Shown: positions 8,610 through 17,394, counted from the stretch's first letter. The stretch is DNA of 61,349 nt from an uncultured Bacilli bacterium (GCA_934131175.1 CAKOZD010000008.1:1-61349); one strand, 5' to 3'. Notes: a model not told the origin generated them from the letters alone. Numbers and translations: made by a program.

Positions 8610-9290
8610 TTAGTCTACTGAACTATAGTTTAGTGAAATATTTCCAAATGAAACAGTAAAATCTCCATCTGCTCTTGCACTGTTTTCAAGATATTCTATT
8701 GTTACTGTTACTGGTTCACTAGCAGATTTTAATAATTGATGATTAGTAATACTTGCTAAACCACTTGTTGTTTCAGCTTCGTTTCCAACTTTTACTTTTA
8801 CAACAATACCTTCGCATGCTTTTTGTACTAATGCATCAGTTGTTCCTTGTGCTGCTGTACAAACTTTATTTGCTGTTTGTCCAGAAACATTAGCATATAC
8901 TACACTCTTTAAGTATGCATCTAATTCACCTTTATTATAAGCATAGAACTTATAAGTTGCTTTTTGTCCTGGTGCATTGAATGTTGCATTTAAATTAGAA
9001 ATTGTTGGATCAGAACTATTATCAATTACAGCATTAGTTGCAGCTAATGAAACAGCTGGTGTAACTTCTGGTGTAGTTGCTTGTGTTATTTCTGGAACAA
9101 TTGGATTTGTTTCAACCTCACTATCTGAACTTGAAAAATCAACATTGAATGTACTTGCATCAGGTGATACTGTCGCTGCAGAATTAATCTTTAATACATT
9201 TGAAAATGCTGCAAATCCGATAGATAATCCCATAACTCCTACTGCTAAGACTGTAACTAGAATTAACTTTGTATCTCTATTTTTTTCCAT
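8610..9290 (-). CDS. TasA/camelysin-like exported fibre subunit
   Basis: The protein is 226 aa. The N-terminus has a Lys/Arg start, a hydrophobic segment (10-25) and LSIGFAAFSN, the SipW-type signal style, with likely cleavage near NSAA at about 38-40. The mature part is a Ser/Thr/Ala-rich beta protein with one Cys pair (TANKVC, QKACEG) and a C-terminal VTVTIEYLEN...FTVSFGNISLNY pattern seen in TasA-like beta sandwiches. AGGAGG precedes the ATG and a promoter-like sequence lies 35 nt further up. It is the first and probably most highly expressed gene of the locus. The fibre-forming role is inferred from family and context. Confidence 0.75.
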   Translation of the reverse strand: MEKNRDTKLILVTVLAVGVMGLSIGFAAFSNVLKINSAATVSPDASTFNVDFSSSDSEVETNPIVPEITQATTPEVTPAVSLAATNAVIDNSSDPTISNLNATFNAPGQKATYKFYAYNKGELDAYLKSVVYANVSGQTANKVCTAAQGTTDALVQKACEGIVVKVKVGNEAETTSGLASITNHQLLKSASEPVTVTIEYLENSARADGDFTVSFGNISLNYSSVD

Positions 9291-9324
9291 TTTTGTATCC
9301 TCCTACTTTTATTATTACATATTA

Positions 9325-9352
9325 ATGATATCATATTAAAAATTTTTTTCAA
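9325..9352 (-). promoter_or_regulatory. promoter of the surface-fibre locus
   Basis: On the minus strand a TTGAAA (9347-9352) and TATCAT (9325-9330) are separated by 16 nt, about 35 nt above the AGGAGG start of the TasA-like gene. Assigned from sequence only. Confidence 0.5.
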
Positions 9353-9376
9353 GTAGATTATGTTAACTTTACAATA

Positions 9377-9982
9377 TTATTTTTTTCTATTTCTACTAGT
9401 AATATCATTTAATAGTTTACTCCAAAAATATAATCTTATACCCCTAGTATTTTTTAATCTTTGCTTTTCTTCATAATATTCTTGCTCTTTTTTATTTTCT
9501 TCTTTACTATTTTCTATAGCAAAAAAATGATTTCCAATGAATTCGTCCAATACTTTATAATATATTTTTTCTGCTATTTGTTGTTCTTCTTTTTTTGGAC
9601 AAGCTTCTTCTATAATGCCACTTATTAATTCTTCATTATGAAATTGTTTTATTATTCCTTCTTTGTCTTTATCTACTTTAAATAGCATTTCAAACTCTTT
9701 ATATAATTTATCCCATACAATTTTGTCTATAGTACTTTTTTCAATATTAGTTAACTCTTTTGATAGTTTAGATAACTCATTATATCTTCCATATTCACGT
9801 ATCAATGTTTTATCAATAAAGTTTTTTATTTCATAATTATCTTCACTATCATAATATTCACTTTCTTTTATTTTATCTAGAATTTCTAATACATTATTAT
9901 CAAACTCATTATAATCAAAACTATTTTCTTTAACAAATTTCCTACATATTTCTTGAATATTTTCTTTTAATTCATTTTTCAT
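9377..9982 (-). CDS. hypothetical helical protein
   Basis: I do not recognise this 201-aa protein. It is charged (Lys/Glu-rich), with no signal peptide or membrane segment, and looks all-helical, including long amphipathic stretches near residues 60-110 and a Glu/Lys-rich helix at 150-180. AAAGGAG precedes the ATG. It stands alone between the fibre locus and the divergent DUF3592-like gene. It is probably cytoplasmic; no function is inferred. Confidence 0.65.
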   Translation of the reverse strand: MKNELKENIQEICRKFVKENSFDYNEFDNNVLEILDKIKESEYYDSEDNYEIKNFIDKTLIREYGRYNELSKLSKELTNIEKSTIDKIVWDKLYKEFEMLFKVDKDKEGIIKQFHNEELISGIIEEACPKKEEQQIAEKIYYKVLDEFIGNHFFAIENSKEENKKEQEYYEEKQRLKNTRGIRLYFWSKLLNDITSRNRKK

Positions 9983-10093
9983 AAATTCTCCTTTTAATCA
10001 CACTACTTTACTATTTTATTTTAGTATAACATATTTCTTTATTTTTATTTGAATGTTTTGATGATATACTTTTATTATAGAGAGGTGTTTTAA

Positions 10094-11002
10094 ATGTATG
10101 ATATTGATACTAGCAATGTTAAGAAAGGTATAAAATTTTTTCTAATATTTTTGTTTGTTGGAGTTTTCTTTTTAGGAATTCTTCTTGCTATTTTAATAGT
10201 AAATATTATAAATTATAAAAGTCTAGATTCTGAAGTTATGTCTAGTCATGTTGAGATAAATACTTATGAAGATAGTGATGGTGGTACGATGTATTCTCCA
10301 ACGTACTATTATAGTATTCGTGGTAAGGAGTATAAATGTTCATCTCAAGGTAGCTCTAGTATAATGCCAAGTACAAAAAATGGAAAAGTTTATTTTGATT
10401 CAAAAAATCCAACAAGATGTATGACACAGTATTCTAGAGCTAGTAATAAATGGATACTATTATTTTTGCTTTTACCTATTGCATTTATTGGTGTAGCTGT
10501 TTACAACATTATTAAAGTAAATAAAAGAATTAAATCAATTAATGAGTTAAACAATACTGGTAAGTTAGTTAAAAATTTACCTTATAGATTAGAAAATACT
10601 GGTATGGCAGTTAATGGAGTTCAAATACAAAGACCGGTTGTTGATTATACGTTACCATCTGGAACTACCATAACTTTGCAAGGAGATCCTAGACATGATA
10701 GGAAAGTCGCTGATGCAGATGGTATGGTGGATTTAATTATAGATGAAGCTAATCCAAATAATTATTTTATAGACTTTGAAATTAACAGATTATCAGGTAA
10801 CTTACCTACTGATTATTATACAAATAATCAAACTTTTCAAAATAATGGAAATAATAATTTTACGAATCAACAAAATATAAATGCATATCAGCAAAACATT
10901 AATTATCAAAATAATATGACCAATTTTAATAGTATGAATCAACAAAGTAATCAGCAATATACAAATAATAATATTAATAATCAAAATAATGGATTATTTT
11001 AA
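10094..11002 (+). CDS. DUF3592-like membrane protein with Asn/Gln-rich tail
   Basis: The protein is 302 aa with two membrane helices (about 15-37 and 120-138). Between them is a compact extracytoplasmic domain with the PTYYYSIRGKEYKC strand pattern and a small-residue turn before VYFDSKNPTRC, as in DUF3592 proteins. A second soluble domain (~155-230) follows, then a tail of about 70 residues almost entirely Asn, Gln and Tyr. GAGAGG precedes the ATG. Its own terminator follows, so it is likely a single-gene unit. The tail suggests a flexible or aggregation-prone region. Function unknown. Confidence 0.7.
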   Translation: MYDIDTSNVKKGIKFFLIFLFVGVFFLGILLAILIVNIINYKSLDSEVMSSHVEINTYEDSDGGTMYSPTYYYSIRGKEYKCSSQGSSSIMPSTKNGKVYFDSKNPTRCMTQYSRASNKWILLFLLLPIAFIGVAVYNIIKVNKRIKSINELNNTGKLVKNLPYRLENTGMAVNGVQIQRPVVDYTLPSGTTITLQGDPRHDRKVADADGMVDLIIDEANPNNYFIDFEINRLSGNLPTDYYTNNQTFQNNGNNNFTNQQNINAYQQNINYQNNMTNFNSMNQQSNQQYTNNNINNQNNGLF

Positions 11003-11008
11003 TAATAT

Positions 11009-11040
11009 AGACTTGTTTCTTTATTGAAATAAGTCTTTTT
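11009..11040 (+). terminator. terminator after the DUF3592-like gene
   Basis: An 11-bp stem (AGACTTGTTTC/GAAATAAGTCT, one G-T pair) is followed by TTTTT. Confidence 0.8.
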
Positions 11041-11078
11041 ATGTTATAATTTTGTTAAATATTACTATGGAGGAAAAT

Positions 11079-12320
11079 ATGGAAAAAGAAGAAAAAGTTT
11101 TGTTTGAAGTAGAGACAAATCTTAATAAAGAAGAAATAATGAAAACGGCTAGTGTATTTAAAAAAGACCTTTATAAAGTATATGCAATATATTCAATATT
11201 TTTAAATCTTGTTTTAACTGCTGTTATTGGGCTAACAACTGGAAGTATTCTTATAACACTAATATTTTTTATTATTTATGAAGTATATTTACTTATTTAT
11301 TTCTATATAAATCTTGAAAAATATTATTATAAATCTTTTGAAAAGAGTGCAAAAAAAGGTGTATCTAGTTTTAAAGGAAGTTCTCAATTTTTTGAGGATT
11401 ATTTTATAAAGAAAGGAACTAGTGTTTCTTATAATATTAAATATTCTGATATTGATAGATTTATTGAAACTGATACAAATATGTATATGTCTTGTAAAAA
11501 AATAGGAATTATAATAATTTTACAAAGAGAAAAATGTAGTGATGACCTAGTATTGTTTTTAGAAAAAAAACTTAATAATGTTAATGAAATATACGAGAAT
11601 AGAAAAAAGAAGAAAATAAAAAATGCTGATAATATAAATAAATTAATGAATGTATTATTTGTATTTTCAATATTATCAATATTTTTAGGTATTTGGACAA
11701 CTGATTTTTTTACTGTTAATTCATTTGATTTTTTTAGAAATCTTTGGATTTTATTATGTTACTTACCTATTCCACTGCTTTCAATTATTTTAGGTTTTAA
11801 ATATAATAATTGTGGCTTGAAATGTACTAAAAATATTGTTTGTGGGTTCATTGTAGGAACACTATTATTCGCCTTTGGTATTTCATCTTTTCTTATACCT
11901 AAAGGTTTTTTTGGAGCAGATTACAGTAAGATAAATGATTATAGAAAATATATTGATGCAGACATTCCTGAAAATGGAACAATAAATCAAATAGTCGATT
12001 TAGATAGTATTGATGATAGCAAATCAGAGACTGAATATATTGATGTATATTATGAAAAAAATGAGAGTAAGGTTCTTGAGAAAAGTATTATAAATAATGA
12101 TAATTGGTTGTTATATAAAGATATGAAGTCAACTTTGAAAATATTTATAGGACCATATAATTATTATGATGAAGATACTTATGTTTCTATATATAATAAG
12201 ACAACGAATGAATATAATAGTTTACCTGATAAAACAGGGAAATATGAATTTTATGTATCAGTATATGATAAAAAATATAAGAATTTAAATATAAATAAAT
12301 TTGTTTATTCGTACAAGTAA
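11079..12320 (+). CDS. YcxB-like membrane protein
   Basis: The protein is 413 aa from the ATG at 11079, chosen because GGAGG lies 6-10 nt upstream. Two helices near residues 40-80 are followed by a soluble segment with the YcxB-like pattern: a FEDYF strand, YSDIDRFIETD, and a final helix that ends VLFLEKKLN. Three or four more helices follow (185-270), then a ~130-residue extracytoplasmic C-terminal domain with several Tyr/Asp-rich strands. It is convergent with the metallopeptidase-like gene and they share a terminator. Function unknown; the first half matches the YcxB-like family and the second half is unassigned. Confidence 0.7.
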   Translation: MEKEEKVLFEVETNLNKEEIMKTASVFKKDLYKVYAIYSIFLNLVLTAVIGLTTGSILITLIFFIIYEVYLLIYFYINLEKYYYKSFEKSAKKGVSSFKGSSQFFEDYFIKKGTSVSYNIKYSDIDRFIETDTNMYMSCKKIGIIIILQREKCSDDLVLFLEKKLNNVNEIYENRKKKKIKNADNINKLMNVLFVFSILSIFLGIWTTDFFTVNSFDFFRNLWILLCYLPIPLLSIILGFKYNNCGLKCTKNIVCGFIVGTLLFAFGISSFLIPKGFFGADYSKINDYRKYIDADIPENGTINQIVDLDSIDDSKSETEYIDVYYEKNESKVLEKSIINNDNWLLYKDMKSTLKIFIGPYNYYDEDTYVSIYNKTTNEYNSLPDKTGKYEFYVSVYDKKYKNLNINKFVYSYK

Positions 12321-12358
12321 AAAGAATGTAATTTTATTGCTATTTTACATTCTTTTTT
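12321..12358. terminator. bidirectional terminator at convergent gene ends
   Basis: Stem AAAGAATGTAA against TTACATTCTTT with a ~13-nt loop and a T-tract. It overlaps the last codons of the minus-strand gene. Confidence 0.75.
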
Positions 12359-13815
12359 GTTTTTGGTTTATCATCTTCTGAATTTTTTAAATCAATATTA
12401 AAGTAATTCATAACTTCGAGTAAATTATATTTATAAGTATTTTCTGTTATATCTACCATCTTTTCTTTTTTATCGCTCTTTTCTGAATCTCTAATTTTTT
12501 CAGCAACCATAGTATCAATTAAATACTGATATCCCATTGATAATGTAGATGATGTTGCGATAAACTTAACTATTTGTCTATCACAGTACTTATCCGCTTG
12601 CTTGCCATAGTCAATATTTTGTTGTTCTTCCCAAAAATTTGGTATTTTTTCTTTATTAATTTCAGGCATTTTTGATAATTCTAAGTCTAGTTCCTTTAAT
12701 GAAATATTTTGTATTTTTATATTCTCAATTAGTTTTTCTCTTGTTATAGGGCCCTTATTTTTATATTCTTCTAAGTCCAAGAGTATTGGTAATATAGAAC
12801 TATATATACCAAAATTATTTTTCTTTCTTCTAAGCATTATATAGTTCATAATCTCTTTATCATACCCTAAACTGATAAGATAATCTGCTGCAAGAGTTTC
12901 ATAATATATTGATGGGAGTTCTAATAAGGAAAATTGAGCTATTCCATTTTTTAAAGAAATATAGTGCATAAATTCATGAATAAATGCAATAAATGTTTTT
13001 ATTGTACCATCTGATGCAACTATTATTTTTAATTTCATATCTTGTGGATCTATATAACATGAACCATTTTCTTCATCATCAGTATATTTAAATTTAATAA
13101 ATTTATTTTCTTTCAAGTATTTATAATTATTCATCCATTCTTTAGGTGCATTAATATATTCAAAAAAGCCATTTAATAATTTTTCAAATAATTCTTCATT
13201 TAATTTATCTAAATGCATTGGCTTTTCTTCTATTGATGTTTGTTTACAAAATGATTCAAATGCTTCAGTACGAATAGTTAAAATGACGTCTTCTAAATTA
13301 TCTAATACTGTTAAATCATATTTTTCTATATTATTGATGAATGATTGAAGTAAATAATTATATAAATCGTACCTAGCATTATCTTTTAACCAATTAAGTA
13401 TTTTTTCTTTTTCTTCTTTATTATTTTCTTTTAAAAATATAGTTATTTTACTTGTATCATTTTCATAATACTTTGCTGCTAGTAAGATATAATTAATTAT
13501 TTTTGGTGTTCTTTCCATATCAAATATTATATTTGTATCGTCTGGAAGTTCTGATACTATATAATCAATGTATCTTATCATTGGAAATTTTTCATTTCTA
13601 AGAGCATCTTGCACTTCATCATAAGATAAGAATTTTTTTATTACAAGTTCTACCATATCATCAAATTGTTTAATATTAATTTCTATTTCAAAATCACTTG
13701 TAAACATTCTTTTAAATAAATCTGTTAGTCTATTACTAAACTCAACTACTTTTTCTGCTTCTTCTTGTTCATCCTCATTATAATTTATAGTTATTCCATT
13801 TGTTACTTTTTGCAT
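12340..13815 (-). CDS. M3-like zinc metallopeptidase, divergent
   Basis: The protein is 491 aa with a clear gluzincin motif: HEFMH at 280-284, followed by LLELPSIYYE at 297-306. In M3 oligopeptidases the third zinc ligand is the Glu of an E-x-P-S motif; here Glu299 fits, though only 15 residues after the second His instead of about 25. The rest is helical, as in M3 peptidases, but the protein is shorter than the usual 550-680 aa. No export signal is seen. A run of G before ATG provides the ribosome site. It could be a cytosolic oligopeptidase; substrates are unknown and activity is not certain. Confidence 0.65.
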   Translation of the reverse strand: MQKVTNGITINYNEDEQEEAEKVVEFSNRLTDLFKRMFTSDFEIEINIKQFDDMVELVIKKFLSYDEVQDALRNEKFPMIRYIDYIVSELPDDTNIIFDMERTPKIINYILLAAKYYENDTSKITIFLKENNKEEKEKILNWLKDNARYDLYNYLLQSFINNIEKYDLTVLDNLEDVILTIRTEAFESFCKQTSIEEKPMHLDKLNEELFEKLLNGFFEYINAPKEWMNNYKYLKENKFIKFKYTDDEENGSCYIDPQDMKLKIIVASDGTIKTFIAFIHEFMHYISLKNGIAQFSLLELPSIYYETLAADYLISLGYDKEIMNYIMLRRKKNNFGIYSSILPILLDLEEYKNKGPITREKLIENIKIQNISLKELDLELSKMPEINKEKIPNFWEEQQNIDYGKQADKYCDRQIVKFIATSSTLSMGYQYLIDTMVAEKIRDSEKSDKKEKMVDITENTYKYNLLEVMNYFNIDLKNSEDDKPKTKKNVK

Positions 13816-13906
13816 ATTTTCCCCCCTACTTAATGCAATATACTATAACATATAATTTGTATTCAAAAAATAGTTTTATTTATTTTTTATTATCTAGTTA
13901 ATAACC

Positions 13907-14192
13907 ATGTCATTATATCTTTATCAAATACAATTAGTCATCTTCTACTATATTTGATATTTATTATTTTTCTATTACTAAGAAAAACTACTATATTACA
14001 AGTGCAATAATATCACTTATTTTCGCAATTATTTTTTCATTTATGAGTGCAGATTTGATGAATAATGCTAATCTTACAAATGGTAATAGTGTTTTTAGTC
14101 CTGCTATTATTTTCTTGCCAGCTATATTTGTGTTTTTTAAAACATATAGTTTAATACTTATTGTTGTACTTTGGAAGATAAGTAAAAAATAA
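13907..14192 (+). pseudogene. remnant of a small membrane protein gene
   Basis: This stretch lies in the ~500-nt gap before the Nudix gene. Bases 13938-14192 are open for 84 codons and encode a hydrophobic protein with two membrane-type segments and a basic end, but there is no good start codon. An ATG at 13907 begins a similar hydrophobic peptide in another frame that stops after 16 codons; one shift near 13950 would join the two. A terminator follows the stop. I read it as a frameshifted gene; the family is unknown. Confidence 0.45.
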
Positions 14193-14205
14193 TACTTTAA
14201 GTTTT

Positions 14206-14229
14206 AGGAGTTAGACTACTCCTTTTTTT
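14206..14229 (+). terminator. terminator after the membrane protein remnant
   Basis: A 6-bp stem AGGAGT/ACTCCT with a 6-nt loop and seven T. Confidence 0.6.
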
Positions 14230-14314
14230 ATAATTTAATATTAATTTTGTTTATTGAGGAAATACTTATATTATATTATAATAAATTACAATTAGATTTT
14301 TTGGAGGTATTATA

Positions 14315-14749
14315 ATGAACAAAAATTATGTTGTAATAATGCTATTTAATAGAGATTATAGTAAATTACTTCTTATAAAAAGAAATAAAAAACCATATAA
14401 AGGTTGTTGGAATGGAATTGGTGGAAAAATAGAAAATGATGAAACTCCTCTTGAGGCTGCAAAAAGAGAATGTATGGAAGAGACTGGTATTTCTATAAAT
14501 AATCCTAAATTATTAGTTACATATGTATATCCAGAAACCAATGTATTAAATAGTAATACAAAATTAAATGTAATATATGACTGTGTTGATGAAGTTAGTG
14601 TATCTGATAATGATGAAGGACACTATGAATGGAAGAATACTGATTTTGTTATGAATCCAAATGATAAAGGAATTGCCGGATTATCAAACTTAAATCAATT
14701 TGTTAAAGAAATATATGATTTAGAAAATATTAGAAAATTCTATGATTAA
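14315..14749 (+). CDS. Nudix hydrolase (MutT-like)
   Basis: The protein is 144 aa. A full Nudix box is present: Gly37, five residues, Glu43, seven residues, Arg51-Glu52, Glu55-Glu56, Gly58-Ile59. This is the metal-binding loop-helix that hydrolyses nucleoside diphosphate-X compounds. Length and the N-terminal VVIMLFNRDYSKLLLIKRNKKPY strand pattern fit MutT/8-oxo-dGTPase-like members, but the substrate cannot be fixed from sequence. TTGGAGG precedes the ATG and a terminator follows, so it is a single-gene unit. Confidence 0.9.
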   Translation: MNKNYVVIMLFNRDYSKLLLIKRNKKPYKGCWNGIGGKIENDETPLEAAKRECMEETGISINNPKLLVTYVYPETNVLNSNTKLNVIYDCVDEVSVSDNDEGHYEWKNTDFVMNPNDKGIAGLSNLNQFVKEIYDLENIRKFYD

Positions 14750-14763
14750 TATTATTTAATACA

Positions 14764-14793
14764 AAAACAATAGTTTTATTAGACTATTGTTTT
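14764..14793 (+). terminator. terminator after the Nudix gene
   Basis: Stem AAAACAATAG/CTATTGTTTT with a 10-nt loop and T-rich end. Confidence 0.75.
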
Positions 14794-14811
14794 ATTGTAA
14801 ATTATTTTTTA

Positions 14812-14950
14812 TAAAAAAAACTTACAAACGTAATTGTTTGTAAGTTGAATATCTAATGGAGCCTTAACTTTTCTTATATTCGAAAAATTATACTCCCAAA
14901 ATTGATTAAAACAACTAAATAGATTATAGCAGATTTAAAAAAGTTTTCAA
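14812..14950 (-). ncRNA. promoter, tRNA-3'-end-like sequence and terminator: truncated tRNA or small RNA
   Basis: On the minus strand there is a good promoter: TTGAAA at 14945-14950, 16 nt, TATAAT at 14923-14928. About 60 nt later comes GGCTCCA (CCA at 14857-14859), then about 12 nt, then a 10-bp terminator stem (14820-14845) with nine T. The CCA-to-terminator segment closely resembles that after tRNA-Gly at 20749: both read CTCCATT, GA, AT, CAACTTAC with a few changes. No complete tRNA fold fits the 60 nt. It may be a tRNA 3' end displaced by an insertion, a decayed tRNA, or a ~100-nt small RNA. Confidence 0.45.
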
Positions 14951-14972
14951 TGAATTTATAAAAATATTATAG

Positions 14973-16940
14973 TTATTCCATTGGAAAAATTTTGCTTTTT
15001 CGCGCCAACGCCACATCTACAATATAGCAACTTTCAAAATCTTTTGGTTGATTATTTATGAAATATTTATCATATAATTTATTCGCTTTTTCTACAGCCT
15101 TAGAAAAATCTTTTTTACCTAAGAATGTTGATTCAATATTACAATATTGATAATCATTTATTTTTACTCTAACAAATGCATGACCTGGTATTAAGCATAT
15201 ATACGTGTTTAATTTTAATGCTTCATATACACTTGCAAGTAAAATAGATAAATCTATACAATTTCCTGACTTATATTTTATTACTGTTTTTGGTAAAGAT
15301 AACCTTTGAATATGAAAATCATTTTCAGAAAATGTTGTTGTTCTAATTGAATAATTTATTTTAGATAAAGAGTCAAAAATGCACTTTATTTCATTTTCTA
15401 TTAAATAAGAATTGTTAGATTTGTTACTTACTATATTCCCATTTAATGCTACCTCTGAAACTATCTTATCAATTTCTTTAGCATTAGGAGTTATCCATCT
15501 TGCAATAAAACTTCGAAAATCTATTTCCCAATCAAGTCTATCATTAGATATTCTTTCAATAAAATTATCTTTAGGATATATAATACAACTATTATTTTTA
15601 TTAAAGATAATTCTATTATTTTCTTTAACTTTTACTTCTATATTTTTTCTTGTTGTGGTTGTAATCTTATTTATTTTATCTGTTTTAAGTTGAGGAGCAA
15701 TGCTAAAGTTAACAACACTATTTGCTTCAACATAAACTTCATCTTCATAAGGAAAGGACAAATCTTTTATTTGAACAAAAATATTATATTTTTTTATTGT
15801 ATTACTACCATTGAATATTGTGATTTTCACCGGGGCGTAATCTTTTTCAAATACTTTATTAAAATCATCATAGATACCAGTAAAAATTGGAATCTTTGGG
15901 AAAAATGCATTAGCAATTGAATTATTTCTAGATTTTATTGAAAAAAAGTGATTAAAAATACAATATTTGTCATAGTGAAATGTATTTTCAATATTAGATA
16001 ACTTATGAGAAACATATTTAGGAGAAGATATAGTATTGCAATTTTCCAATGGTTTAGGGAAATTCATTATTACTTTGTCTTCAAACGGCAGCAATAATTG
16101 TATTTCGGTTTTATCAGCAAACTTGTACTCATCCAACATTTTTATTGAATAATGAGAATAATTCACAAGAGAAAAAGGGAAAAAGAAACCTAATGGAATT
16201 ACAATATTATCTGTGTCACTTATAATACTTTTATAGTATATATCAAACTTTAAATTGTATTTCTCATTTATTTTTAGAGAGGAAAATAATGTATTATTTT
16301 TCCCAAATAGAAATTTGCCATAACCTATATCTAATAACTGACCATCTTGAATCATTTGATCATTATCAAAATCTTTTTTGAATATTTTCTCCTTTATTAT
16401 TTTAGAAAATGGTAGCCAAGTTTCTGCATGATTATTTTCGACTAACATCTCCTCTTTTATCTTATCATCTATTCTTTCTAAACAAAAATTATCAATTTCT
16501 CCATTTCCTAATGTATATATTTGCATAAATGGTAATTTATTATAATTTTGTCTTTTCCAACTATCAATATGATAACATTCATCTAGTAATACATCTCTCA
16601 TCACATTTCTTTTTTTTCTTATTGAAAAAGATAAATTTACTGATAACAATATAGGATTTTTAATGCTTATAATTAATTCTTCAATCTCAAATGCTAACAA
16701 TTCATAAATGTTAGGTAAAAATAGACTTTCCGAAAATTTAATGACTTTTCCTCTACCATTCTCTGTTAATTTTAAAGAACCTGTAGGTAATAGAAGATAA
16801 TTTTCTTTTGAAAAATAAGTGCATAAACTATTACAAACTAGAATATTTCTTGTACATCCGCAACATTGACTACATATATATGTATTAACTCTTGAACAAA
16901 ATCTTTTTCCTTTTTTTGATTTACATATTTCACATTTCAT
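14973..16940 (-). CDS. N-terminal zinc-finger, C-terminal transglutaminase/papain-like protein
   Basis: The protein is 655 aa. The first 40 residues carry nine cysteines (3, 6, 15, 23, 26, 27, 29, 36, 40) in CxxC-type spacing, suggesting a zinc-binding module. The middle ~500 residues are beta-rich and unrecognised. The C-terminal ~100 residues have a transglutaminase-like pattern: SGNCID with Cys561, IPGHAFV with His587, and NIEST with Glu602 in the acidic position. No signal or membrane segment is visible, so it should be intracellular. The family's cysteine-protease fold occurs in several conflict-system proteins, but no defence role is shown here. It stands alone at one edge of the island. 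The substrate is unknown. Confidence 0.6.
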   Translation of the reverse strand: MKCEICKSKKGKRFCSRVNTYICSQCCGCTRNILVCNSLCTYFSKENYLLLPTGSLKLTENGRGKVIKFSESLFLPNIYELLAFEIEELIISIKNPILLSVNLSFSIRKKRNVMRDVLLDECYHIDSWKRQNYNKLPFMQIYTLGNGEIDNFCLERIDDKIKEEMLVENNHAETWLPFSKIIKEKIFKKDFDNDQMIQDGQLLDIGYGKFLFGKNNTLFSSLKINEKYNLKFDIYYKSIISDTDNIVIPLGFFFPFSLVNYSHYSIKMLDEYKFADKTEIQLLLPFEDKVIMNFPKPLENCNTISSPKYVSHKLSNIENTFHYDKYCIFNHFFSIKSRNNSIANAFFPKIPIFTGIYDDFNKVFEKDYAPVKITIFNGSNTIKKYNIFVQIKDLSFPYEDEVYVEANSVVNFSIAPQLKTDKINKITTTTRKNIEVKVKENNRIIFNKNNSCIIYPKDNFIERISNDRLDWEIDFRSFIARWITPNAKEIDKIVSEVALNGNIVSNKSNNSYLIENEIKCIFDSLSKINYSIRTTTFSENDFHIQRLSLPKTVIKYKSGNCIDLSILLASVYEALKLNTYICLIPGHAFVRVKINDYQYCNIESTFLGKKDFSKAVEKANKLYDKYFINNQPKDFESCYIVDVALARKSKIFPME

Positions 16941-17021
16941 AATTCACCTCAAAATAGTTTAAAATAATAAGTATATAAAACTTTTAATATTATCTATTAT
17001 ATCATACTGTTGTTATACAAT

Positions 17022-17375
17022 TGATGTGAAACAAATTATATATATAAAAAAAATAAAAGTACTCCATCCAATGGATAAATTTTGTATAAATAATAATATT
17101 TATCACCATAAAATAAGACCAAGAACACCTAGACACAACGGAAAAGTAGAAAGAAGTCACAGAAACGATAATGAAAGATTTTATTCATTCCTAAGTTTTT
17201 ATTCATTAGAAGACTTAATAAGACAAGGAACTCAATACTTAAAAAAATCCAATAATATTCCAATGCAGGTACTTAACTACCTAACGCCAATAGAAATGAG
17301 GAAAAAACTACTAAATCAATAAAAAATAACTCAATCTTACGACCAAGTTATTTATAAAATTTATGTTTCACATCA
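17022..17375 (+). mobile_element. internally deleted IS element with terminal inverted repeats
   Basis: Perfect 12-bp inverted repeats TGATGTGAAACA (17022-17033) and TGTTTCACATCA (17364-17375) bound 354 bp. The body keeps only the 3' end of a DDE transposase gene. I see no clear target-site duplication. Family is probably IS481- or IS3-like from the transposase fragment. Confidence 0.75.
17026..17322 (+). pseudogene. C-terminal fragment of a DDE transposase (IS481/IS3-like)
   Basis: About 98 codons remain. The segment RPRTPRHNGKVERSHRND (around residues 32-49) includes the catalytic Glu of the integrase core and is followed by the usual FYSFLSFYSLEDL and TPIEMR C-terminal features. The N-terminal helix-turn-helix and the first two catalytic Asp residues are absent, so it cannot be active by itself. 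It lies inside the inverted repeats given at 17022-17375. Confidence 0.85.
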
Positions 17376-17394
17376 TTGACTAATATTCAGCACA

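Noticed and set aside
8977..9339. 120-aa plus-strand ORF opposite the TasA-like gene
   Set aside because: Antisense shadow of a gene with a strong ribosome site, signal peptide and promoter.
14857..14930. Complete tRNA gene on the minus strand
   Set aside because: Although a CCA-like end and TTCGAAT are present, spacing from TTCGAAT to CCA is about 5 nt too long and no acceptor or anticodon stems pair.
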